A stretch of 5,892 nucleotides of DNA. Source: Desulfobacteraceae bacterium. Lineage in GTDB: Bacteria; Desulfobacterota; Desulfobacteria; Desulfobacterales; SURF-7. Made by a program: the position numbers and the translations under genes. Position 1 is the stretch's first letter. Each line of letters begins with the position of its first letter. The notes below the pieces were generated by a model that ran no database searches, was not told where the DNA came from, and saw only the letters and a program-made list of their open reading frames with translations. Location: assembly GCA_030618925.1 (NCBI GenBank), contig JAUXCK010000198.1, positions 1 to 5,892 on the forward strand, read 5' to 3'. Shown one piece after another: positions 1 through 4,962 of the stretch.

Positions 1-87
1 GGTTCCCTGGATATGGTCAAGGATCTTTTCAATATCGGGGTGGATCAGGGGTTCCCCGCCGGTCAGCTTGACGCCCGAAAGCCCTAA
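1..87. repeat. Terminal direct repeat, left copy (87 bp)
   Basis: Bases 1-87 are identical to bases 5806-5892. The repeat lies inside the radical SAM/SPASM coding sequence, about codons 72-100, covering the GGE motif. Its length and its position exactly at both window ends are typical of a k-mer overlap at the ends of a contig assembled from a circular or tandemly repeated path. It is not a transposon terminal repeat: it has no inverted-repeat character and is simply coding sequence. Confidence 0.97.
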
Positions 88-300
88 CTCCATACCTTGA
101 GCGATAATATCTTTGAATAATTCAAAATCGACCGACGGCCAGATTGCATCCTCGGTCTGAAACTTGGGGGCGATCCAGCAATGTCGGCATTTAAGATTAC
201 AGCCCTGGGTCAGGTAGAAATATATCTGGCCCAAAACATAGCCGCATTCAGGGACCTTCAGCGCTTTTTTATTTTTTGTCGTCTCTTTATTTTCCGTCAT
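1..300 (-). CDS. Radical SAM/SPASM peptide maturase (ScmF-like), N-terminal 100 residues; continues across the window edge
   Basis: This is the N-terminal part of a radical SAM enzyme that would reductively cleave S-adenosylmethionine with a [4Fe-4S] cluster. The ATG at 300-298 is preceded by AAGGTG (313-308) with a 7-nt spacer, which fixes the start. The cluster motif CX3CX2C is at Cys34, Cys38 and Cys41 (GCNLKCRHCW), followed by the SAM-binding motif LTGGEPLIHPD at residues 79-89. The frame is still open at position 1. Position 1 is the same base as 5806 in an 87-bp terminal repeat, and reading on from 5805 continues in frame to the stop at 4963, giving 380 residues. The style resembles, from memory, ScmF of the SynChlorMet cassettes, which lack a known substrate. 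GC in 88-300 is about 44% by hand count, lower than in the C-terminal part, so the two ends could come from different gene copies. The function class is firm; the exact family is tentative. Confidence 0.9.
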   Translation of the reverse strand, partial: MTENKETTKNKKALKVPECGYVLGQIYFYLTQGCNLKCRHCWIAPKFQTEDAIWPSVDFELFKDIIAQGMELGLSGVKLTGGEPLIHPDIEKILDHIQGT

Positions 301-354
301 TTGTTAACACCTTGATAGAGGTTTAAGTGTTCAGGGTTAGTTATCAATTGAGTT

Positions 355-371
355 TTGTGCAAAAAGCACAA
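355..371. repeat. 17-bp perfect palindrome in the gap between the two radical SAM genes
   Basis: TTGTGC, five A residues, then GCACAA forms a perfect 6-bp inverted repeat with a 5-nt loop. It lies in the AT-rich 134-bp gap (301-434) upstream of the SPASM enzyme start. No T-run follows on either strand, so it does not look like an intrinsic terminator. An operator for a dimeric regulator is possible, but chance is also plausible for a site this short. A TATTAT/TATAGT-like stretch on the minus strand (about 379-387) lies close by, but I found no convincing -35 at the right spacing. Confidence 0.35.
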
Positions 372-434
372 GAAATTTACTATAATACCAGAACAACCAA
401 TATTATAAAAAGCAAATGCAGCCAAGGGATCTAA

Positions 435-1571
435 TTATCCCAGCCATACAGGCATGCCATATTTTTTGCTGAGTTCGGAATAATTCTTAGTTGTCAAATC
501 ATCACCATAACGATCAAATGCCATTTTAGGCAATAGAACAAGATCAATTTTAATATTCTCTTTTGAATACTTTCTTAACGCTTTCTGAAGAGCCTTGTCA
601 AAATCACTTACCATAAGAAGACCGGCAGAGTTAATGTTTCCGCCATACGTATAATTTCTCACATTAACGGCATAATGATTATTCGGTACTGACGGTCCGT
701 ACTGTTTTAGAATTTTTTTAGCTCTGTTGTGGGCGGCGGAAGAAAACATCCAAAGAACGTTTTTAAATTTACCATTATACGTTCTCAACATAAAGTCATA
801 GGGAAAAAATCTCAACGGCATCAAAAGATCAGACAGATTATTCAAATTAATTTTATACTTTTTTCTCATCCTTGACAGAAACAGACTCAACTCTCCCGGG
901 TCGGATTCCAGTGTTTTTATCAATTCAGAGTCAGCCATTTTGCTGTAACCGGGAGGGTAAACCATGACGTAATTTGTATAGCAGCGTAAATTCTTTATTG
1001 TATTCTCCAAATCTTCATATCCAACAAGGTTCGGCAACGGCACAATAACAGCCTGCACATCAAACGCCCTTTGCATAAGCTGGAAAAAACAATTTCTGGC
1101 GGTCTTGTATTTCTCCATGTCAAGGTTAAAAACAGTGCACCAGTGCTCAGGGTTGTCCGAATGATACGATATGGTAAACCTCATGGGTTTGAATTGTTCC
1201 AACGAATCTATGAATTCAGTTGTCAGCATAGTCCCGTTTGTGTTTACCTGAATAACACTTTTGGGTGATTTTTCGCGCACCAGTTTCAGGACTGTCAATA
1301 TTTCAGGATGGAGTAATGCTTCACCCTCAGAAATACGCCCGGGCAAACTGTCTCCCATCCGTATCTCTTCAGCATTGGGGTTTAAAAGAGCAACGCCCTT
1401 TTTTATATCATCCAAAGCACGAAACCCTTCCCGATAGATGGGAAACGGGTTCATGTGATTTGAACAAAAAATACATCTCGCGCTGCAAACAGATGAAATA
1501 GGCAGCTGATTGGTGAAACCCCCGGCAATGGTTTCGTACATATATTTACTGAGACTTAACGCATCGTTCAT
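435..1571 (-). CDS. Radical SAM protein with DUF512-like C-terminal region
   Basis: A complete 378-residue cytoplasmic radical SAM protein. The cluster motif is CSARCIFC (Cys29, Cys33, Cys36). A variant of the GGE motif reads SEGEALLHPE (81-90), followed by QVNTNG (108-113), which fits strand 3 of the radical SAM barrel. There is no CX2CX5CX3C SPASM signature. From about residue 298 to the end the chain resembles DUF512: a Y-G-G-x-I-N-S-A-G-L-L stretch near 309-319, a hydrophobic LVLLPKMAF segment, and a DD-L-T motif near the end. The ATG at 1571 follows a strong AAGGAAGGAA Shine-Dalgarno. Base composition is AT-rich like the exporter and unlike the SPASM enzyme's C-terminal part. Placed between the SPASM remnant and the SPASM enzyme in the same orientation, it is probably a second peptide-modifying enzyme. 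Its reaction cannot be read from sequence. The radical SAM assignment is firm, the DUF512 assignment moderate. Confidence 0.9.
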   Translation of the reverse strand: MNDALSLSKYMYETIAGGFTNQLPISSVCSARCIFCSNHMNPFPIYREGFRALDDIKKGVALLNPNAEEIRMGDSLPGRISEGEALLHPEILTVLKLVREKSPKSVIQVNTNGTMLTTEFIDSLEQFKPMRFTISYHSDNPEHWCTVFNLDMEKYKTARNCFFQLMQRAFDVQAVIVPLPNLVGYEDLENTIKNLRCYTNYVMVYPPGYSKMADSELIKTLESDPGELSLFLSRMRKKYKINLNNLSDLLMPLRFFPYDFMLRTYNGKFKNVLWMFSSAAHNRAKKILKQYGPSVPNNHYAVNVRNYTYGGNINSAGLLMVSDFDKALQKALRKYSKENIKIDLVLLPKMAFDRYGDDLTTKNYSELSKKYGMPVWLG

Positions 1572-1749
1572 TTAAAATTCCTTCCTTCGTAGCCGTTCAG
1601 GGCTTGACTTTCTTCCACTGATTGAGGCTGTGAACCAGTGGGGGGGGTGCTGATGGTTGAACCCTGTCATGTACGCCATCTCTTCGATAAACCAGCATTT
1701 GGGATGGGCCATTTCTACCGTTCGCAGGTGGGACAAAGCCCATCGACCT
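1572..1749 (-). other. Gap with two short competing open frames, no clear gene
   Basis: Between the SPASM remnant stop and the next ATG lie 178 bases with two overlapping minus-strand open frames. One (1743-1597, 48 residues, begins MGFVPPANGR) starts seven bases after the remnant's stop codon with AAGG just upstream, which would suit translational coupling. The other (1712-1572, 46 residues, begins MAHPKCWFIEEM) ends in a TAA that directly abuts the ATG of the downstream radical SAM gene. A run of eight G (1640-1647) lies in both and is a natural place for slippage or a sequencing error. I recognise neither peptide. Neither resembles a PqqD-like recognition domain. This may be decayed sequence left from the same event that truncated the upstream gene. 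Confidence 0.3.
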
Positions 1750-2031
1750 TCAGGGTTCACTTGCGGGGGAAGAATCACCCATGTCCGGCAGCCGGCTGTC
1801 TTCTTCCAAAAACCATCTGAGGCACGAATCCGGGCTGGGCTGATAGGGATCATTCAGGAGGGTTGCGGCAAGGGCCGGACAGCTTCCGGTGCAATAGTTG
1901 ATAAAATCGCAGTCCCGGCAGTATTCAAAATCGGAGAGCGGAATGCTCCTGCGGTTTCTGAATATGGGGGTTTTCATGATTTTCATAAAGAATTGGTCAT
2001 CTCGACTCGGGTGTTCGTATACGAGCGCCAT
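1750..2031 (-). pseudogene. C-terminal remnant of a radical SAM/SPASM enzyme (ScmE-like)
   Basis: The 93-codon frame encodes the end of a SPASM domain: EYCRDCDFINYCTGSC carries the CX2CX5CX3C cluster (Cys38, 41, 47, 51), followed 19 residues later by Cys70 in SPDSC. Five of the seven SPASM cysteines are therefore present. The radical SAM barrel, with its CX3CX2C motif, is absent from this strand upstream, and the frame is closed by a TAG at 2067-2065. SPASM-like sequence begins only near KIMKTPIFRNRRSIPL. The ATG at 2031 has no visible Shine-Dalgarno. The SPDSCLRWFLEE tail recalls, from memory, the end of ScmE of SynChlorMet cassettes, which pairs with ScmF. The most likely reading is a deletion remnant. 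A chimeric assembly or a free-standing auxiliary-cluster domain are less likely alternatives. It cannot act alone as a radical SAM enzyme. Confidence 0.75.
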
Positions 2032-2063
2032 GAGGCGGATGCTATCATCTCGGTTGCAGCGGG

Positions 2064-2092
2064 ACTATAAGGGATCGTGAGTCACCTGTCAA
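2064..2092 (-). promoter_or_regulatory. Consensus-like sigma-70 promoter facing the SPASM remnant
   Basis: On the minus strand, TTGACA (2092-2087) and TATAGT (2069-2064) are separated by exactly 17 bases. The -35 matches consensus fully and the -10 matches at five of six positions. Transcription would start near 2057 and run through the SPASM remnant toward the two radical SAM genes. The in-frame TAG that closes the remnant's reading frame lies within the -10 hexamer, so this DNA is no longer, or never was, the 5' part of that gene. Confidence 0.75.
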
Positions 2093-2242
2093 GGCAAACA
2101 GAAATTCGCATTATATTGGAACAACGTCTCTGTGCTCCCAGCGGGTTAAAATCTTGCAAAACCACTTCCCTAATGATAGAGATGCCGGGAAGTATTTGCG
2201 ATTTCAGACCGAAGATAAAGACAAAAATCTTCCGTTTTCGTC

Positions 2243-2262
2243 ATTCCCGCGAATGCGGGAAT
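2243..2262. repeat. Dispersed palindromic repeat (ATTCCCGC-GAAT-GCGGGAAT)
   Basis: An 8-bp perfect inverted repeat around a 4-nt loop, embedded in the wider string TCATTCCCGCGAATGCGGGA followed by ATCCAGG. It resembles palindromes of the form ATTCCCGC-N-GCGGGAAT, often followed by CCAG, that are scattered through many proteobacterial genomes (recalled, not searched). Only one copy is in this window. It sits between the divergent exporter gene and the SPASM remnant, and its flank forms the exporter's ribosome-binding site. Confidence 0.7.
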
Positions 2263-2264
2263 CC

Positions 2265-2268
2265 AGGA
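2265..2268 (+). promoter_or_regulatory. Shine-Dalgarno that decides the exporter GTG start
   Basis: AGGA at 2265-2268 is separated by seven bases from the GTG at 2276, ideal spacing. It lies in the conserved-looking tail of the palindromic repeat. A second AGG (2274-2276) is five bases from the ATG at 2282, so translation could begin two codons later with nearly the same product. A third option is the ATG at 2384 (residue 37), closer to where the conserved exporter domain begins, but its upstream region has only a weak GAAGA. Confidence 0.5.
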
Positions 2269-2275
2269 AAACCAG

Positions 2276-4123
2276 GTGTTTATGGAAAAAAGAGAAAAAA
2301 CCAGCGTTGTTATGAGAGCTCGCCTGAAAAGATGGTTTGGCTACTTCAAAAGTTCTATTTCTAAAGAGCTGCCTGAAGATGCAATGAAGAATAATGAAAA
2401 TTATCCTAAGATCGGCAAAATACTGAAATATTTTTCGCCCATATTTCAAAAACACTGGAAATTGGCTGTTGTCTGCGCGGCCCTGCCATCTTTATCGATG
2501 CTGATCAATCTTCCCGGTCCAATGGTGACCCGTTATCTCGTCGATAATGTGATCCTCGCAAAAAATATGAGTTTGCTTCTTCCGGTTCTGATTGTTTTAG
2601 GATCTCTAAAATTATTGCCCATGATATTAAAATATGTAATGCAATTTTTCAATTTGCGATTTGAACGCAGCCTTACCATAGACCTGACGAAAATGGTTCT
2701 CGGAAAATTAACGGCATTGCCGAAATCCTTTTTTGATAAAAATAAGACCGGATATATCATGTCGAGAACCATGGCAAATGTTTCAACCATTAAATGGTTT
2801 TTTGGTGATGTGTACAGTTCCTCTTTTAATACTGTCGTAAGCTTTGTGGCCGGCTTATCGTTTTTGTTCTATCTTGAGTGGCGATTGACGGTTGTGCTGC
2901 TTGTCGCAATGCCTTTTTCATTTCTTGGAACACGGTTCATCATCAGAAAAAATTATATTTTGACCCATCACAGCAGTGAAATAAATTCAAGAACTGCCGC
3001 CGTTAAACATGAAATATATAATTCCATGTCTCTCGTGAAAGCATTTTCAACGGAAAAACAGGCAGTCGCAAAACTTATAGATCTAATCAGATTAAACTTT
3101 ACCATATCTAACGAAATGATGGCATTTGGAATTATCGAAGGGCTCATCAGGGGTTTTATGCCAATGGCCGTCAGGTTTATCGTTTTTCTGTTTGGTGTTT
3201 ACTGGATCATAAAAGGGCAATGGGAGTTGGGTTCCCTGTATGCATTTCAGAGCTATATGACTAAAGTATCGTCATTCCCTGATGCTATTATTAACAGTAT
3301 TAAGGGATTTCAAGACAAAAAAGTTACCTTAGAGAGGATGTCTGTACTCTTTGAGGCCATTCCCGAGGACAATATAGATGATGGGATACAAATAGCCCGT
3401 CTCAAAGGCGATATTGAATTTCGCAACGTATCGTTTTACTATGAAAAAGAAAATTACATATTAAAAGATATGTCTTTTAAAGTGAATGCCGGTGAACACT
3501 GGGCTGTTATTGGTGCGAGCGGCATTGGAAAGAGCACTCTGATCAGTCAGATCATGAGATTTTATAAACCGCAAAACGGGACCATCTTATATGATGGGAA
3601 AGATGCTTCTGAATATAATATCAGGTCATTGCGGAGGAGAATCGGGTATGTGGCTCAAAAAACGGATTTGATGTCCGGGACGATCATTGAAAATATTAGA
3701 TACGGTAATCAGGAAGCCGGGATTGAAGATGTAATCGAAGCGGCCAAGGCAGCTAATATTCATGATTTTATCGAAGCATTACCGGAAAAATATGAATCTT
3801 TGGTGGGTGAGCACGGCGTTAATCTTTCAGAGGGGCAGAAGCAGAGAATATCCATAGCAAGAGCCTTGGTAAGAAATCCCGATATCCTGATATTTGATGA
3901 ACCGACATCCGCTCTTGATAATGTTACTGAGTGCTCAATATACAACGCAATCCCTGAATATTTAAAAAATAGAACCACTTTCACAATTGCCCATAGACTC
4001 AGTACCATAAAATCTGCGGACAAAATATTACTTTTGGCCGAAGAAAATCGCTATTATGTCGGAAATCATGAAATTTTGATGGAGAATAATAAACTGTATA
4101 GGAATTTTTTCTTGACAATATAG
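2276..4123 (+). CDS. Type I ABC exporter, fused membrane and ATPase domains
   Basis: A complete 615-residue half-transporter that would dimerise in the inner membrane and use ATP to export a substrate. About six membrane segments fall in residues 62-315 (clear ones near 62-82, 99-122, 178-224 and 287-312). The ATPase domain is intact: Walker A GASGIGKST (413-421), Q-loop Gln461 in VAQ rather than the usual VPQ, signature LSEGQKQR (517-524), Walker B ILIFDE (537-542) with catalytic Glu542, D-loop SALD (545-548) and His573 in the H-loop. Length is typical for MsbA/McjD-like exporters. There is no N-terminal C39 peptidase domain, so it would not cleave a leader itself. The first 36 residues are charged and of unsure reality. 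It is divergent from the SPASM remnant and convergent with the peptide gene. Export of the modified peptide, or self-immunity, is the likely role by context; lipid or drug export cannot be excluded from sequence. Confidence 0.95.
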   Translation: MFMEKREKTSVVMRARLKRWFGYFKSSISKELPEDAMKNNENYPKIGKILKYFSPIFQKHWKLAVVCAALPSLSMLINLPGPMVTRYLVDNVILAKNMSLLLPVLIVLGSLKLLPMILKYVMQFFNLRFERSLTIDLTKMVLGKLTALPKSFFDKNKTGYIMSRTMANVSTIKWFFGDVYSSSFNTVVSFVAGLSFLFYLEWRLTVVLLVAMPFSFLGTRFIIRKNYILTHHSSEINSRTAAVKHEIYNSMSLVKAFSTEKQAVAKLIDLIRLNFTISNEMMAFGIIEGLIRGFMPMAVRFIVFLFGVYWIIKGQWELGSLYAFQSYMTKVSSFPDAIINSIKGFQDKKVTLERMSVLFEAIPEDNIDDGIQIARLKGDIEFRNVSFYYEKENYILKDMSFKVNAGEHWAVIGASGIGKSTLISQIMRFYKPQNGTILYDGKDASEYNIRSLRRRIGYVAQKTDLMSGTIIENIRYGNQEAGIEDVIEAAKAANIHDFIEALPEKYESLVGEHGVNLSEGQKQRISIARALVRNPDILIFDEPTSALDNVTECSIYNAIPEYLKNRTTFTIAHRLSTIKSADKILLLAEENRYYVGNHEILMENNKLYRNFFLTI

Positions 4124-4141
4124 AGGTTGAAAAGGTGGTCT

Positions 4142-4240
4142 ATGAAAGCAAAAAGCAGGAAGGGTATAGAGCGCCCTCACCTATCTTTTCTAAACGCTCA
4201 CTACGAATATATCCCCTCATTCCTGAATGTTCGCGGTTAG
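4142..4240 (+). CDS. Possible 32-residue peptide downstream of the exporter (weak)
   Basis: An ATG 18 bases after the exporter stop opens a 32-codon frame (begins MKAKSRKGIERP, ends FLNVRG). AAGGTGG is close upstream (about 4-5 nt from the ATG). It has a basic start and an aromatic middle, no signal peptide and no membrane segment. I recognise no family. It may be a small cotranscribed peptide, the cut-off start of a lost gene, or chance. A competing frame begins at the GTG at 4135. Confidence 0.25.
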   Translation: MKAKSRKGIERPHLSFLNAHYEYIPSFLNVRG

Positions 4241-4341
4241 CGCTCCCGCTACGGCCTTCTCTGATTTATCGTAACAGACGAGGCTCCATTCGCCGGTTTC
4301 CCGGACTGTTATCGGCGTAAACTGATTATATAGCCCGATCT
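4241..4341. other. Convergent intergenic spacer, no recognised element
   Basis: This spacer separates the plus-strand exporter region from the stop of the minus-strand peptide gene. I looked for a terminator between the convergent genes and found only a 4-bp CCGG-TTTC-CCGG hairpin (about 4292-4303) without a T-run, too weak to call. Nothing else is supportable here. Confidence 0.4.
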
Positions 4342-4671
4342 CTAGTATTTGAGACCAAAATTGCCCTGGTAACACGCCTGTGAAGCCTTGGAGTACGTGA
4401 TATCCTCCGCATTCGTCCCCGTCCTACACATCGAGATGTAGGGTGAAGAATCCCCGTCCCCGAACGCACACGGCGATTGATTAAAGGGGTAAGACGCACT
4501 TAACCCACCGGCGCATTCCAGCCCCCGATCTTCCTCGATAATCGCCGACGACCCTGGAAGACATTGCTTCGAATCCCAAGTCGCAGTCCCCCTCGTAGCG
4601 CTCAACCCTTCGTTACACAGCGACCGTATGTCGTAGCCGAACGTCCGCAGACGCGGTGGCGTATAGTTCAT
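4342..4671 (-). CDS. Cys-rich RiPP precursor peptide with six C-x-x-G repeats
   Basis: A 109-residue peptide with six cysteines (19, 37, 53, 68, 82, 100), every one followed by x-x-G: CNEG, CLPG, CAGG, CAFG, CRTG and CYQG. Spacing is regular (18, 16, 15, 14, 18 residues). Four of the six extend to C-x-x-G-x-x-A (LSA, SSA, LSA, TNA). There is no signal peptide or membrane segment. The N-terminus MNYTPPRLRTFG contains Y3-x2-P6-x-L8-x3-G12, the pattern of lasso-peptide leaders and of many radical SAM RiPP precursors that start with a Tyr-x-x-Pro-type motif. The start is secure: AAGGGGG (4682-4676) lies just upstream. It is downstream of the SPASM enzyme in the same orientation. I read it as the cassette's substrate, with residues 1-18 as leader and 19-109 as a multi-site core. 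The layout recalls Cys-repeat peptides of Geobacter-type bacteria. The modification could be thioether or another Cys-centred or nearby crosslink; that is inference. Confidence 0.85.
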   Translation of the reverse strand: MNYTPPRLRTFGYDIRSLCNEGLSATRGTATWDSKQCLPGSSAIIEEDRGLECAGGLSASYPFNQSPCAFGDGDSSPYISMCRTGTNAEDITYSKASQACYQGNFGLKY

Positions 4672-4675
4672 GTTG

Positions 4676-4682
4676 CCCCCTT
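4676..4682 (-). promoter_or_regulatory. Strong Shine-Dalgarno of the precursor gene
   Basis: On the minus strand AAGGGGG precedes CAAC and the ATG at 4671. The AAGG core is about seven bases from the start. It is the most G-rich ribosome-binding site of the genes here, fitting a peptide made in larger amounts than its enzymes. It also falls within the short leader predicted from the upstream -24/-12 promoter. Confidence 0.75.
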
Positions 4683-4700
4683 GCTTAATGTCAGGTAACT

Positions 4701-4716
4701 AGCAATGCAGTTCCCA
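4701..4716 (-). promoter_or_regulatory. Sigma-54 (-24/-12) promoter of the precursor gene
   Basis: The minus-strand sequence TGGGAACTGCATTGCT (4716-4701) aligns with the sigma-54 consensus TGGCACG-N4-TTGCW: TGG and TTGCT match and the spacing is exact. The invariant GG (4715-4714) and GC (4703-4702) are ten bases apart. Transcription would start near 4691-4690, leaving about 20 bases of leader that contain the Shine-Dalgarno. Such promoters need an enhancer-binding activator; none is encoded in this window. Confidence 0.6.
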
Positions 4717-4962
4717 AAACGTATGTTCACTACCGCCGTTTACCCAGGTTAACCATTGCCGAATGTAGTCTGAGTCGAAATGTGCTCATATTTGTGGGCT
4801 GTTGTCAAGTACTATCTTTTTACATCCGTACATCCACAATTTAAACCGCTCTTCCGTCCTGATGCATAACCTCGCAGACGCAAACGCTCAGTGAAGTCAA
4901 ATCCTGTAGATCCGGTCTGATGTTGTTTCTATTTTTACCCAAACCCCTGGACCTCTACAGGC
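4717..4962 (-). other. Upstream region of the precursor gene, with a short tandem repeat
   Basis: This is the spacer between the SPASM enzyme stop (4963) and the precursor promoter. No gene is visible on either strand. TACATCC occurs twice, at 4821-4827 and 4829-4835, an 8-base period about 130-145 bases upstream of the predicted start site. That distance would suit binding of a sigma-54 activator, but the repeat is short. A TTGACA (4809-4804) has no fitting -10 downstream. No terminator hairpin was seen after the SPASM gene. Confidence 0.4.

Noticed and set aside
1657..2070. A 137-codon plus-strand open frame
   Set aside because: It lies opposite the SPASM remnant, whose cysteine pattern shows the coding strand. 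It has no convincing Shine-Dalgarno and no recognisable domain.
2155..2183. Possible plus-strand sigma-70 promoter for the exporter (TTGCAA-N17-TAGAGA)
   Set aside because: The -10 matches only about three of six positions. Not convincing enough to annotate; no better candidate was found in 2094-2275.
2204..2455. An 83-codon minus-strand open frame
   Set aside because: It overlaps the start of the exporter and part of it is the translated palindromic repeat (SRIRGNDENG-like), a common artefact of this repeat type.
4135..4320. A 61-codon frame from the GTG at 4135
   Set aside because: Low-information Arg/Pro/Ser/Leu-rich sequence. The GTG lies inside the AGGTG that better serves as the Shine-Dalgarno of the ATG at 4142.
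4780..4809. TTGACA on the minus strand upstream of the peptide gene as a sigma-70 -35 box
   Set aside because: At 16-18 bases spacing no hexamer matches TATAAT at more than three positions. The sigma-54 site nearer the gene is much better.
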